A stretch of 64,000 bases of DNA from SHWB01 sp050246875 (GTDB lineage Bacteria; Pseudomonadota; Alphaproteobacteria; UBA6615). Position 1 is the stretch's first letter. The number at the start of each line of letters is the position of its first letter. The notes below the pieces were generated by a model. That model made no database searches, was not told the origin of the DNA, and saw nothing but the letters and a program-made list of their open reading frames with translations. This document shows, in pieces, positions 1 to 9,055 of the stretch. The position numbers and the translations under genes were made by a program. The stretch lies in the NCBI GenBank assembly GCA_050246875.1, contig JBFWVF010000005.1, forward strand, positions 124,001 through 188,000. Direction: 5' to 3'.

Positions 1-402
1 GTGTGCGAGCCCTATATCCGCCGCCGCGCCATGCGGCACCTCGAGAAGGGCCGGGTGGTGATCTTCGCCGCCGGCACGGGCAACCCCTACTTCACGACGG
101 ACACGGCGGCGGCGCTGCGCGCCTCGGAGATGGACTGCGACTGCCTGATGAAGGGCACCAAGGTCGACGGCGTCTACAGCGCCGACCCGATGAAGGATCC
201 GGCGGCCGTGCGCTTCGAGCGGCTGAGCCACCACGAGGTGCTCACCCGCGACCTCAAGGTGATGGATGCGGCCGCGATAACGCTTTGCCGCGAAAACGAC
301 ATACCGATACTGGTCTTTTCGATACAGAATGCGGGGGAGGCGGCCCGCGTGCTGCAAGGCAAGGGCCGCTTCACCCTCGTCGGAGGGAACGGACATGGCT
401 GA
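1..402 (+). CDS. pyrH: UMP kinase, C-terminal part (5' end outside window)
   Basis: UMP kinase phosphorylates UMP to UDP with ATP in the cytoplasm, at the start of pyrimidine nucleotide supply. Only the last 133 codons are present; the reading frame is open at base 1, so the gene starts upstream. Family hallmarks seen are AAGTGNPYFTTDTAAALRA, the MKGTKVDGVYSADP segment, and the C-terminal VMDAAAITLCRENDIPILVF stretch. The full protein is usually about 240 residues, so roughly 100 are missing. The stop overlaps the frr start by 8 bases, in the usual pyrH-frr order, so the two are almost certainly co-transcribed. Identification is very secure; the start cannot be seen. Confidence 0.95.
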   Translation: MCEPYIRRRAMRHLEKGRVVIFAAGTGNPYFTTDTAAALRASEMDCDCLMKGTKVDGVYSADPMKDPAAVRFERLSHHEVLTRDLKVMDAAAITLCRENDIPILVFSIQNAGEAARVLQGKGRFTLVGGNGHG

Positions 403-949
403 AACGGCGACCGACGTGAAGCGCCGCATGGACGGCGCGATCGAGGCCCTGCGCCGGGAGTTCGGCGGGCTGCGGACGGGGCGCGCTTCGGCGGCGCTGC
501 TGGAGCCGGTGAGCGTCTCGGCCTACGGCCAGGACATGCCGCTGACCCAGGTGGCGACGATCAACGTGCCCGAGCCGCGCATGATCGCCGTGCAGGTGTG
601 GGACAAGGGCAACGTCAAGGCCGTCGAGAAGGCCATCCGCGAGTCCGCGCTCGGCCTCAATCCGCAGGTCGACGGCCAGCTCGTGCGCGTGCCGATCCCC
701 GAACTGTCGCAGGAACGCCGCACCGAGCTGTCCAAGGTGGCGCACAAATATGCCGAGCAGGCCCGCATCGCCGTGCGCAACGTGCGGCGCGACGGCATGG
801 ATGCCCTCAAGCGTCAGGAGCGCGACGGTGACATCTCGCAGGACATCCAGCGCGGGCGCAGCGACGAGATCCAGAAGCTGACGGACGCCCATATCGCCAG
901 GATCGACGAGCTGCTGGCGGCCAAGGAAAAAGAAATCATGCAGGTGTGA
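395..949 (+). CDS. frr: Ribosome recycling factor
   Basis: RRF splits post-termination ribosomes together with EF-G. The 184-residue product has the normal family length and shows the conserved FGGLRTGRASAALLEPV segment, the LTQVATINVPEPRMI hinge region and the C-terminal helix ending KEKEIMQV. The ATG at 395 lies inside the end of pyrH, and the GGAGGGAACGG sequence just before it supplies a good Shine-Dalgarno. It sits between pyrH and uppS in the standard proteobacterial cluster. Its last bases touch a possible GTG start of uppS. No unusual features. Confidence 0.97.
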   Translation: MAETATDVKRRMDGAIEALRREFGGLRTGRASAALLEPVSVSAYGQDMPLTQVATINVPEPRMIAVQVWDKGNVKAVEKAIRESALGLNPQVDGQLVRVPIPELSQERRTELSKVAHKYAEQARIAVRNVRRDGMDALKRQERDGDISQDIQRGRSDEIQKLTDAHIARIDELLAAKEKEIMQV

Positions 950-972
950 GCGGTCAGGGGGCGTTCCGGGGC

Positions 973-1710
973 ATGCACGAGTCATCGGCCGCGATCGGGG
1001 ACCGCCGTCCGCCGGTCCATGTGGCGATCATCATGGACGGCAACGGGCGCTGGGCCCGGGCGCGCGGCCTGCCGCGGGCGGCCGGCCACCGCGAGGGCGC
1101 CAAGACCGTGCGCCGCATCGTCGAGGCGGCGTCGGATATCGGCATCCGCTGGCTGACCCTGTACGGCTTCAGCGCCGAGAACTGGAAGCGGCCGGCCGGC
1201 GAGATCGCCGACCTGATGGGGCTGCTGCGCCGTTACCTGCGCAGCGAGATCGCCGAACTCCACCGCAACAACATCCGCTTCCGCGTCATCGGCCGGCGCG
1301 AGGACCTGTCGACCGACATCGTCCGCCTCATCGAGACCGGCGAGGCCGAGACGGCCGGCAATACCGGCATGACCCTGACCATGGCGCTGTCCTACGGCAG
1401 CCGGCAGGAGCTTACCGAGGCGGTCCGCAGTATCGCCCAGCGCGTCGCCGACGGCACCATCGACCCGGCGCGCATCGACGACGACACCGTCGGCGCCCAT
1501 CTCATGACGCGGGGCATTCCCGACCCCGACCTGCTGATCCGCACCTCCGGCGAACTGCGCATCAGCAACTTCCTGCTGTGGCAACTCGCCTATACCGAGC
1601 TGGTGTTCACCGAGGTACTGTGGCCGGACTTCGAACGCAGCCACCTTGAGGATGCCGTGCGCGAGTTCAACCGTCGCGACCGGCGTTTCGGCGGCGCCGC
1701 GGTGGGGTAG
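973..1710 (+). CDS. uppS: Undecaprenyl diphosphate synthase (cis-prenyltransferase)
   Basis: This enzyme condenses isopentenyl diphosphate onto farnesyl diphosphate to make the C55 lipid carrier used for peptidoglycan and polysaccharide export. The signature HVAIIMDGNGRWARARG, with the catalytic Asp, lies near the N-terminus, followed by GFSAENWKRP and, near the end, DLLIRTSGELRISNFLLWQ. From ATG 973 the product has 245 residues. A GTG at 946 overlapping the frr stop would add nine residues; it lacks a clear Shine-Dalgarno, so ATG is preferred. cdsA follows, placing the gene in the envelope precursor cluster. Confidence 0.95.
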   Translation: MHESSAAIGDRRPPVHVAIIMDGNGRWARARGLPRAAGHREGAKTVRRIVEAASDIGIRWLTLYGFSAENWKRPAGEIADLMGLLRRYLRSEIAELHRNNIRFRVIGRREDLSTDIVRLIETGEAETAGNTGMTLTMALSYGSRQELTEAVRSIAQRVADGTIDPARIDDDTVGAHLMTRGIPDPDLLIRTSGELRISNFLLWQLAYTELVFTEVLWPDFERSHLEDAVREFNRRDRRFGGAAVG

Positions 1711-1773
1711 GCGGTCCCTGCGATCGGGTTGCCGGCGCGCGGGTCGCGACGCCCCGGCGGCAGCGGAGAAAGC

Positions 1774-2613
1774 ATGGCGAGCGGTCATTCCGGTACGGTG
1801 CCACTGCCCAATATCGTCGTCCGCACGCTGACGGCGGCGGTCGTCGCGCCGCTGACGCTGGCGGCGGCGTGGCAGGGCGGCGCCGTCTTCGCGGCGCTCG
1901 TCGTGGCCGTGGCGCTCAAGGCGGCGCACGAATGGACACGGCTGCACGGCGGCGGCTGGCATGACGGCCAGCCCGCGGTCTTCGCCGCCGCCCCGGCGGC
2001 GGCCGTCGCCGCGCTGATGGCCGGCGGCGCCGCGGCCTTGGCGACCGTCCTTGCCCTGGCGGCGGCGGTGGCGCTGTGGGCCATCGCGGCCGGCCGTCCC
2101 CGGGCGCGCTGGTCGGCGGCCGGCATCCTGCTGCTCGGCCTCGCCACCACGGCGCTGCTCGATCTCAGGCTGTCCGGCCCGGCCGGTCTCGCCGCGACCG
2201 TCTGGCTGCTGCTGGCGATCTGGGCCGCCGATATCGGCGCCTACCTCGCCGGCCGTGCCATCGGCGGCCCCCTGCTGGCGCCGCGCATCAGCCCGCGCAA
2301 GACCTGGGCCGGTGTCGGCGGCGGCGTGGCCGCGGCCGGCATCGTCGGCGCGGCCGTCGCACAACTCCTCGGGGGCGGGGCGGAGGATGTGGTCCTGCTT
2401 GCGCTCCTTGCCGCCGTGCTCGCGCCGGTCGGTCAGGCCGGCGACCTGCTGATGTCGCTCGCCAAGCGCGCCTACGGCGTCAAGGACTATGGCGCGGTGC
2501 TGCCAGGACATGGCGGCGTCCTCGACCGCATCGACTCCCTGCTGCTGGTGGCGCCGGTCGCCGCGCTGCTGGCGCGCCTGTGGCCCGGCCTCGTCACGGG
2601 GCTGGCGGCATGA
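1774..2613 (+). CDS. cdsA: Phosphatidate cytidylyltransferase
   Basis: CDP-diglyceride synthase makes CDP-diacylglycerol from phosphatidate and CTP in the inner membrane, feeding phospholipid synthesis. The 279-residue product is strongly hydrophobic, with several Ala/Leu/Val-rich membrane segments. It ends with the CdsA signature: SLAKRAYGVKDYG followed by LPGHGGVLDRIDSLL, including the conserved Lys-Asp and Asp-Arg-x-Asp residues. A GGAGAA Shine-Dalgarno a few bases upstream supports ATG 1774 over an earlier in-frame start. The stop overlaps the dxr start in an ATGA junction, implying translational coupling. Confidence 0.95.
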   Translation: MASGHSGTVPLPNIVVRTLTAAVVAPLTLAAAWQGGAVFAALVVAVALKAAHEWTRLHGGGWHDGQPAVFAAAPAAAVAALMAGGAAALATVLALAAAVALWAIAAGRPRARWSAAGILLLGLATTALLDLRLSGPAGLAATVWLLLAIWAADIGAYLAGRAIGGPLLAPRISPRKTWAGVGGGVAAAGIVGAAVAQLLGGGAEDVVLLALLAAVLAPVGQAGDLLMSLAKRAYGVKDYGAVLPGHGGVLDRIDSLLLVAPVAALLARLWPGLVTGLAA

Positions 2614-3803
2614 GCCTCGCCCGCACCCGTCCGGCCGACGCGCCGGCGCCGCGCACCGTCACTGTGCTCGGGGCGACCGGGTCGGTCGGCCGCAACACCC
2701 TCGATCTCGTCGCCCGCAATCCGGACGCGTTCGCCGTCGAGGCGCTGACGGCGTGGCGCGACGTGGCGGGCCTGGCCGAACTGGCGGTGCGCTTCAGGCC
2801 GCGTCTGGCCGTGATCGGCGATGCCGCCTGCCATTCTGCCCTCCGGGCGGCCCTGTCGGGCACCGGCATCGCCACGGCGGCAGGCCCGGCGGCGCTGATC
2901 GAGGCCGCGGCGCGGCCGGCCGAACTGGTCATGGCGGCGATTGTCGGCAGCGCCGGTCTCGCGCCGACGCTGGCCGCGGTGCGCCGCGGCGCCGTCGTCG
3001 CGCTCGCCAACAAGGAGTGCCTGGTCTCGGCCGGCGACACCATGCTTGCCGAGGTGCGCCGCTGCGGGGCCACCCTGCTGCCGGTCGATTCCGAGCATAA
3101 TGCCATCTTCCAGGTGTTCGACGCGGCGCAGCCCGACAGCGTCGAGAAGCTCATCCTGACCGCCTCCGGCGGGCCTTTCCGCACCTTCACGCGGGAGCAG
3201 ATGGCGGCGGTCACGCCGGCCCAGGCGGTGGCGCATCCCAACTGGTCGATGGGCGCCAAGATCTCGGTCGATTCCGCGACCATGATGAACAAGGGCCTCG
3301 AACTCATAGAGGCCGCGCGGCTGTTCCCGGTGCCGTCATCGGCGATCGAGATCCTCGTGCATCCCCAGTCGGTGATCCATTCGATGGTCGCCTATGTCGA
3401 CGGCTCGGTGCTGGCCCAGCTCGGCGCGCCGGACATGCGGACGCCGATCGCGCATGCACTCGCCTGGCCCCGGCGCATGGTCGCGCCGTCGCCCCGACTG
3501 GACCTCGCCTCGATCGGTAGCCTGACCTTCGAACCGCCTGATCCAGAACGTTTTCCTGCCTTGAGGCTGGCACGCGAAGCGCTAGCTGCGGGGCGCGGAG
3601 CGCCGGCGGTCCTCAACGCCGCCAACGAGGTCGCGGTGGCGGGCTTCCTCGCCGGCCGGGTGGGCTTCCTCGCCATCGCCGGGATCGTCGAGGTCACGCT
3701 CGAGGCCTTGGGTGCGCCCGCCGCGGCGAATCTCGACGAGGTTTTCGCAATCGACGCAGCGGCCCGCCGGCACGCGGACGGTCTTGTCGCGGCCGCTGGC
3801 TGA
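2610..3803 (+). CDS. dxr: 1-deoxy-D-xylulose-5-phosphate reductoisomerase
   Basis: DXR (IspC) converts DXP to MEP with NADPH, the committed step of the non-mevalonate isoprenoid pathway. That pathway is completed in this window by ispDF and uses its product in uppS. The NADPH fold starts with VTVLGATGSVGRNTLDLV. Downstream are ALANKECLVSAG, LPVDSEHNAIFQ (metal and substrate residues), the flexible loop region around HPNWSMGAKISVDSATMMNKGLELIEA, and HPQSVIHSMVAYVDGS. Length 397 residues is typical. It overlaps cdsA by four bases. Confidence 0.97.
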   Translation: MSLARTRPADAPAPRTVTVLGATGSVGRNTLDLVARNPDAFAVEALTAWRDVAGLAELAVRFRPRLAVIGDAACHSALRAALSGTGIATAAGPAALIEAAARPAELVMAAIVGSAGLAPTLAAVRRGAVVALANKECLVSAGDTMLAEVRRCGATLLPVDSEHNAIFQVFDAAQPDSVEKLILTASGGPFRTFTREQMAAVTPAQAVAHPNWSMGAKISVDSATMMNKGLELIEAARLFPVPSSAIEILVHPQSVIHSMVAYVDGSVLAQLGAPDMRTPIAHALAWPRRMVAPSPRLDLASIGSLTFEPPDPERFPALRLAREALAAGRGAPAVLNAANEVAVAGFLAGRVGFLAIAGIVEVTLEALGAPAAANLDEVFAIDAAARRHADGLVAAAG

Positions 3804-3857
3804 CGCCACCTGTGGACGGCCGGCCGGAACCCGGCCGGCACGGCGAACGGAGACGAC

Positions 3858-4976
3858 ATGGGCGGCATAGTCGAGACGGTCTTCTGGTTCCTGGTCGTGC
3901 TGACGCCGATCGTCTTCGTCCACGAACTCGGCCACTACTGGGTGGCGCGACGCTGCGGCGTGCGGGTGGAGGTCTTCTCCGTCGGCTTCGGCCGCGAGAT
4001 CGTCGGCTGGACCGACCGGGCGGGGACGCGCTGGAAGATATCGCTGCTGCCGTTCGGCGGCTACGTGCGGATGTTCGGCCAGAGCGATACCGGCGCCGAC
4101 GACCGGGCGGAGGACCTGACCGCCGACGAACGCAAGGTATCCTTCGTCGGCAAGTCTTTGCCGGCCCGCGCCGCCATCGTCGCCGCCGGGCCGCTGGCCA
4201 ACCTCGTCTTCGCCGTCCTCGTATTCGCCGTGCTGTTCGGCGCCTTCGGCCAGCCCTTCACGCCGGCGCTGGTGACCGAGGTGGCCCCCGACTCGCCGGC
4301 GGCGAGCGCCGGCCTCGAGCCGGGCGACCGCTTCGTCACCGTCGCCGGCAGTTCGGTCGCGCGCTTCGAGGAGGTGCAGCGTATCGTGCGCCTGCATCCG
4401 GGACTGCCCATCGACGTCGTCGTCGAGCGCGACGGCCGCGAGATCACGCTGCCGGTCACGCCCCGGTCGGTCCGCGAGCCCGACGGGATGGGCGGCGAGC
4501 AGTCGGTCGGGGTTCTCGGCGTGCGCGGCACGGCCCGCGAGTTCGTCCGGCACGCGCCGCCGGAGGCGGTCTGGCAGGCCGTGCGCGAAACCGGCCGGCT
4601 GATCGCGCTGACGGTCACGGCCGTGGGCCAGATGGTCTCGGGCGACCGCGGCACGGACGAGCTGGGCGGGCCGGTACGGATCGCGCAGATGTCGGGTACG
4701 GCCGCCGATGCCGGCATCGCGACCCTGATCGTCTTTGCCGCCTTCCTCTCCATCAACCTGGGGCTCATCAACCTGTTGCCGGTCCCCATGCTCGACGGCG
4801 GCCACCTGATGTTCTACGCATGGGAGGCGGTCGCGGGCCGTCCGCCGGCCGAGCGGCTGCAGGACATCGGCGTCAAAATCGGGCTGGCTCTGGTGTTGGC
4901 GCTCATGGTATTCGCCACGGTCAACGATCTGGTTAGGTTGCCGATGGTTCGGCAACTAGTTGGCCTGATTGGCTAA
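3858..4976 (+). CDS. rseP: RseP-type site-2 intramembrane metalloprotease
   Basis: RseP cleaves membrane-anchored anti-sigma factors and signal peptide remnants within the inner membrane during envelope stress. The zinc site HELGH is at residues 22-26 in the first membrane segment, and the third ligand lies in VPMLDGGH (Asp313) near the C-terminus. One PDZ-like region lies around residues 135-200 (TPALVTEVAPDSPAASAGLEPGD). The 372-residue length is typical of alphaproteobacterial members with a single PDZ. Its last 8 bases overlap a possible TTG start of bamA, and placement before bamA is the conserved order. Confidence 0.95.
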   Translation: MGGIVETVFWFLVVLTPIVFVHELGHYWVARRCGVRVEVFSVGFGREIVGWTDRAGTRWKISLLPFGGYVRMFGQSDTGADDRAEDLTADERKVSFVGKSLPARAAIVAAGPLANLVFAVLVFAVLFGAFGQPFTPALVTEVAPDSPAASAGLEPGDRFVTVAGSSVARFEEVQRIVRLHPGLPIDVVVERDGREITLPVTPRSVREPDGMGGEQSVGVLGVRGTAREFVRHAPPEAVWQAVRETGRLIALTVTAVGQMVSGDRGTDELGGPVRIAQMSGTAADAGIATLIVFAAFLSINLGLINLLPVPMLDGGHLMFYAWEAVAGRPPAERLQDIGVKIGLALVLALMVFATVNDLVRLPMVRQLVGLIG

Positions 4977-5013
4977 TCTGCCGTCGTTACCGGCAGCGTA
5001 CAGGGGGATCGCG

Positions 5014-7320
5014 GTGCCCGCAGGGCGTTGGCGTGGGCGCGTACTGGCGGCGGTCCTGGTGGCCGCCGCGCCGCTGTCTGTGCCGGTCGCGGCGCAGGCG
5101 CAGTCGAACCTCATCGCGCAGGGCAGCGGCACGATCGAGGAGATCCGCGTCGCCGGTACGCAGCGCATCGATCCGACGACCGTCGTCTCCTACCTCGAGG
5201 TCAAGCCGGGCGACGGCTTCGACAGCAGCCGCATCGATGCCTCGCTGAAGAGCCTCTTCGCCACCGGGCTGTTCGCCGACGTGACGCTCCGCCGCGAGGG
5301 CCGCACGCTGATTGTGCAGGTGGTCGAGAACCCGATCATCAACCGCATCGCCTTCGAGGGTAACAGCCGTCTCGAAGCCGACACGCTGACCCAGGAAGTG
5401 TCGCTGCGCCCGCGCGTCGTCTATACGCGCACCAAGGTCCAGTCGGACGTTCAGCGCATCCTGGAACTCTATCGCCGGTCGGGGCGTTTCGCCGCCACGG
5501 TCGAGCCGAAGGTGATCCAGTTGCCGGAGAACCGCGTCGACCTCGTGTTCGAGATCGACGAGGGGCCGGCCACGGGCATCCGCAAGATCAGCTTCATCGG
5601 CAACCACGAATTCTCCGACGGTTCGCTGCGCGACGTGGTGAAGACCATCGAGTCGGCGTGGTGGAACATCTTCAATTCGAACGACACCTACGATCCCGAC
5701 CGGTTGGCGTTCGACCGCGAACTGCTGCGCCGGCACTACCTCAAGGAAGGCTACGCCGACTTTCGTGTGGCGTCGGCGGTGGCGGAACTGACCCGCGACC
5801 GCGAGGATTTCATCGTCACCTTCACCGTCGACGAGGGACAGCGCTACCGCTTCGGCAAGCTCGACGTCTCGACGTCGATGAAGGAAGTCGATCCCGAGAT
5901 TCTGCGCGGGCTGATCGTCTCATCGCCGGGCGAATGGTACAATGCCAGCGAGGTCGAGAAGACCATCGAGTCGATCAGCGACGTGCTGGGTTCGCGCGGC
6001 TTCGCCTTCGTCGAGGTACGGCCGCGGGTCGAGCGCGACCGCGCCAACCAGACGATCGCTGTCACCTATGACATCCGGCAGGGGCCGCGCGTCTACATCG
6101 AGCGCATCAACGTCACCGGCAACCTGCGCACGCTGGACTCGGTGATCCGCCGCGAATTCGACGTCGTGGAAGGTGACGCCTTCAACAGCTCGCGCATCCG
6201 CAAGGCGCGCGAGCGCCTCAACAATCTCGGCTATTTCAGCCGCGTCGACGTGCAGAACGCTCCGGGCAGCGCACCCGACCGGGCGACGGTCAACGTCGAG
6301 GTCGAGGAAAAGTCGACCGGCGAACTGTCGATCGGCGCCGGTTACTCCAGCACGGCCGGCGCGCTCGCCGACATCTCGCTGCGCGAACGCAATCTGCTTG
6401 GCCGTGGCCAGGACCTTCAGGTCGGCCTGACCCTGGCGCAGCGCCAGCAGCAGGTCGATCTGAGCTTTACCGAGCCGTACTTCCTCGACAAGAAGCTCAC
6501 CGCCGGCTTCGACCTCTACCATCGCCTCAGCGACTTCCAGCGCCAGAGTTCCTTCGATGAGCGGCGGACGGGCGGCGCGCTGCGCGCCGGCTACCAGATG
6601 GCGCCTCAGACCCGCCACAATGTTCGCTATACCCTTGTCGAGGAAGAGATTCGCGATGTCGACGTGTTCGCGTCTCCCTACGTCAAGGCGCAGGAAGGCG
6701 AGACGCTGACGTCGATGGTCGGCAACGAGATCAGCTACGACGACCTCGACAATCGCTTCAATCCGACCGATGGCACGTTCGCCAAGGCTGGCGTCGATCT
6801 GGCGGGGTTCGGCGGAACAATCCGATTCGTGCGTAACATCGTGAGCGGCGGCTACTACGTGCCGGTGTTCGGCACATCGCTGGTCGCGGCCGTTTCGGGC
6901 GAGGCAGGCTGGATGACCGGCATTGGCCAGGATACGCGCATCAGCAACCGCTTCTTCGTCGGTGGCGACTCCCTGCGCGGCTTCAAGACGGCCGGCGTTG
7001 GCCCGCGTGACGCAGCCACAGAAGACTCGCTCGGCGGCACGCGCTTCGCCACCGGCACGACGGAGCTGATCTTCCCGTTGGGACTGCCGGAAGAATTCAA
7101 CATCAATGGTAGCGTCTTTTCGGACTTCGGCACGTTGACGGAAAGCGACGAGAGCGGACCCAATATCGTCGACGATCCTTCACTGCGCGCGTCGCTCGGC
7201 GCGGGCATCTCGTGGCGGTCGCCGTTCGGGCCGGTGCGTGTGGACTATGCGCTGCCGATCGCCCGCGAGGACTACGACCAGACGGAGGCCCTCCGTTTCA
7301 GCTTCGGAACGCGGTTCTGA
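5014..7320 (+). CDS. bamA: Outer membrane protein assembly factor BamA
   Basis: BamA is the central Omp85 protein that folds beta-barrels into the outer membrane. A signal peptide is visible (VLAAVLVAAAPLSVPVAAQAQ), followed by repeated POTRA domains up to about residue 415 and then a C-terminal 16-stranded barrel ending in an aromatic residue (SFGTRF). The conserved VRGF-type element appears as DSLRGFKTAGVGPRD. GTG 5014 was chosen because an AGGGGGA Shine-Dalgarno precedes it by five bases; TTG 4969 overlapping rseP is possible and would add 15 residues. Product from GTG is 768 residues. skp follows after two bases. Confidence 0.95.
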   Translation: MPAGRWRGRVLAAVLVAAAPLSVPVAAQAQSNLIAQGSGTIEEIRVAGTQRIDPTTVVSYLEVKPGDGFDSSRIDASLKSLFATGLFADVTLRREGRTLIVQVVENPIINRIAFEGNSRLEADTLTQEVSLRPRVVYTRTKVQSDVQRILELYRRSGRFAATVEPKVIQLPENRVDLVFEIDEGPATGIRKISFIGNHEFSDGSLRDVVKTIESAWWNIFNSNDTYDPDRLAFDRELLRRHYLKEGYADFRVASAVAELTRDREDFIVTFTVDEGQRYRFGKLDVSTSMKEVDPEILRGLIVSSPGEWYNASEVEKTIESISDVLGSRGFAFVEVRPRVERDRANQTIAVTYDIRQGPRVYIERINVTGNLRTLDSVIRREFDVVEGDAFNSSRIRKARERLNNLGYFSRVDVQNAPGSAPDRATVNVEVEEKSTGELSIGAGYSSTAGALADISLRERNLLGRGQDLQVGLTLAQRQQQVDLSFTEPYFLDKKLTAGFDLYHRLSDFQRQSSFDERRTGGALRAGYQMAPQTRHNVRYTLVEEEIRDVDVFASPYVKAQEGETLTSMVGNEISYDDLDNRFNPTDGTFAKAGVDLAGFGGTIRFVRNIVSGGYYVPVFGTSLVAAVSGEAGWMTGIGQDTRISNRFFVGGDSLRGFKTAGVGPRDAATEDSLGGTRFATGTTELIFPLGLPEEFNINGSVFSDFGTLTESDESGPNIVDDPSLRASLGAGISWRSPFGPVRVDYALPIAREDYDQTEALRFSFGTRF

Positions 7321-7322
7321 CC

Positions 7323-8015
7323 ATGCCTCTACGCCGCAGCACGCTCATCTCGTTTCTCGCCGTGGCCATGGTTACGGCAGGGCCGTCGATTGCCCAGCAG
7401 CAGCAACCGCAGCGTCAGGCGCCGGCGGCACCTGCGGCACAGGCCAGGGCCCTGCCGGCGCCGATCATCGGCATCATCGATGTCGAGGCGATCCTGCGCG
7501 AGGCGTCGGCCGTCAAGTCCGTGCGCGCTCAGCTCGAGACGATCTCCGGCAAGATGCAGGAGGATCTCAACAAGGAAGAGGACCGCCTGCGCGCCCGGGA
7601 GACCGAACTGCAGCAGCAGCGCGCGTTGCTGACGCCGGAAGTGTTCGCCCAGAAGCGTCAGGAGTTCCAGCGCGACGCGCTGGCCTTCCAGCAGCGCGCC
7701 CGCAATGCGCGGCAGATCGTCGACCAGGGTTTTCGCGAGGCCATGGGGCGCATCGAGCTGGTGCTGCTCGATGAGGTCAGCAAGCTGGCCGAAGAGCGTG
7801 GCATCAATCTCGTCCTGCGTCGCAACCAGGTGGCGGTCGCGCGCGAGGAGTACGACATCTCCGCCGCCGCGCTCGAACGCCTGAACAAGCGCCAGCCCGA
7901 CGTCAAGCTGACGCTGGAGCAGGGGCCTCGTCCCGGCGCGCAGCAGGGTCAGCCGCAGCAAGGCCAGCCACAGCGCCAGCAGCAACAGCCGCAGCAACAG
8001 CAGCCGCGGCGTTAG
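7323..8015 (+). CDS. skp: OmpH/Skp-family periplasmic chaperone
   Basis: Skp-like proteins hold unfolded outer-membrane proteins in the periplasm and hand them to BamA. The 230-residue product begins with a signal peptide (LISFLAVAMVTAGPSIAQ), then a Gln/Ala/Pro-rich linker, the OmpH opening IIGIIDVEAILREASAVKSVRAQLE, a long charged coiled coil (about residues 75-150), and a globular C-terminal part. It ends in an unusual Gln/Pro-rich tail of about 35 residues, longer than in the E. coli protein. It lies between bamA and lpxD as in most proteobacteria. Confidence 0.9.
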   Translation: MPLRRSTLISFLAVAMVTAGPSIAQQQQPQRQAPAAPAAQARALPAPIIGIIDVEAILREASAVKSVRAQLETISGKMQEDLNKEEDRLRARETELQQQRALLTPEVFAQKRQEFQRDALAFQQRARNARQIVDQGFREAMGRIELVLLDEVSKLAEERGINLVLRRNQVAVAREEYDISAAALERLNKRQPDVKLTLEQGPRPGAQQGQPQQGQPQRQQQQPQQQQPRR

Positions 8016-8028
8016 GCGCGCCCGGGCC

Positions 8029-9054
8029 ATGGCGGATCCCCGCTTCTTCACCAATCGCGGGCCGTTCACCCTCGCCGCCATCGCGAAGATCGCGGAGGCC
8101 GACCCCGGTCCCGGCGCCGACCCGGATCTGCAGCTCGACGACGTCGCCGCGCTCGACGTCGCCGGGCCGCGCGAACTGAGCTTCATCGCCGACCGGCGCT
8201 GGCTCCCCCAGCTTGCCGGTAGCCGCGCGGGAGCCTGCATCATGGCGCCGGAATTCGCCGCCCGGGCGCCGGCCGGCATGGCCCTGCTACTGAGCAAGCG
8301 GCCGCACCGCGCATGGGCGCTCGCCGCCGCGGCGTTCTACCCGGACGAACGGCCGGCGCCCGGCGTATCGCCGCATGCCATCGTCGACCCGAGCGTTCGT
8401 CTCGGGCCCGACTGCCACGTTGCTCCGCTGGCGGTGATCGAGGCCGGCGCGACGCTGGGCGCGCGCGTGCGTGTCGGAGCCGGGGCGGTGATCGGCAGGG
8501 GTGTCACGGTCGGCGACGACAGTGTGGTCGGCGCCAATGCCTCGCTCGGTTACTGTGACATCGGCGCCCGCGTGAACCTGCATCCCGGCGTGCGCATCGG
8601 CACGCGAGGCTTCGGCTTCGACATGGATCCGTCGGGCTATACGGACGTGCCCCAGCTTGGCCGCGTGGTCATAGGCGACGACGTCGAGGTCGGCGCCAAT
8701 TCGACCATCGACCGTGGCGCGGCCGGCGACACGGTGATCGGCCGGGGCAGCAAGATTGATAATCTGGTACAAATCGGGCACAACGTTCGCATGGGTGAAG
8801 GCTGCGTGGTGGTTGCCCAGGCCGGTGTTGCCGGGAGTACGATACTGGAGCATCACGTCGTTCTGGCAGCCCAGTCGGGCGTGGCCGGGCACCTGCGCAT
8901 CGCGGCGGGAACCCAGCTCGCGGCTCAGAGCGGCATCATGCGCGACACCGAGCCGGGCGCTCGGCTGGCGGGGGCACCGGCGATACCGGCGAAGGAATAT
9001 TTCCGCCAGCAGGCCGTCCTCGCCCGGCTGTCGAAGCGCAAGGAGGGCGAGTAG
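8029..9054 (+). CDS. lpxD: UDP-3-O-(3-hydroxyacyl)glucosamine N-acyltransferase
   Basis: LpxD adds the second 3-hydroxyacyl chain, from acyl-ACP, to the amino group in lipid A synthesis. The 341-residue product has the N-terminal uridine-binding domain (LSFIADRRWLPQL) and then a left-handed beta-helix of hexapeptide repeats (VRLGPDCHVAPLAVIEAGATLG and onwards). The catalytic His is about residue 251 in LVQIGHNVRMGEGC. The C-terminal helix follows LAGAPAIPAKEYFRQ. The gene sits between skp and fabZ, the canonical lipid A order. Confidence 0.96.
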   Translation: MADPRFFTNRGPFTLAAIAKIAEADPGPGADPDLQLDDVAALDVAGPRELSFIADRRWLPQLAGSRAGACIMAPEFAARAPAGMALLLSKRPHRAWALAAAAFYPDERPAPGVSPHAIVDPSVRLGPDCHVAPLAVIEAGATLGARVRVGAGAVIGRGVTVGDDSVVGANASLGYCDIGARVNLHPGVRIGTRGFGFDMDPSGYTDVPQLGRVVIGDDVEVGANSTIDRGAAGDTVIGRGSKIDNLVQIGHNVRMGEGCVVVAQAGVAGSTILEHHVVLAAQSGVAGHLRIAAGTQLAAQSGIMRDTEPGARLAGAPAIPAKEYFRQQAVLARLSKRKEGE

Positions 9055-9055
9055 C

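Noticed and set aside
982..2511. A 509-codon minus-strand frame opposite uppS and cdsA
   Set aside because: Antisense to genes with full conserved motifs; no domain seen.
4969..5013. TTG 4969 as bamA start
   Set aside because: It gives an extra 15 residues before the signal peptide; GTG 5014 has a well-placed AGGGGGA Shine-Dalgarno.
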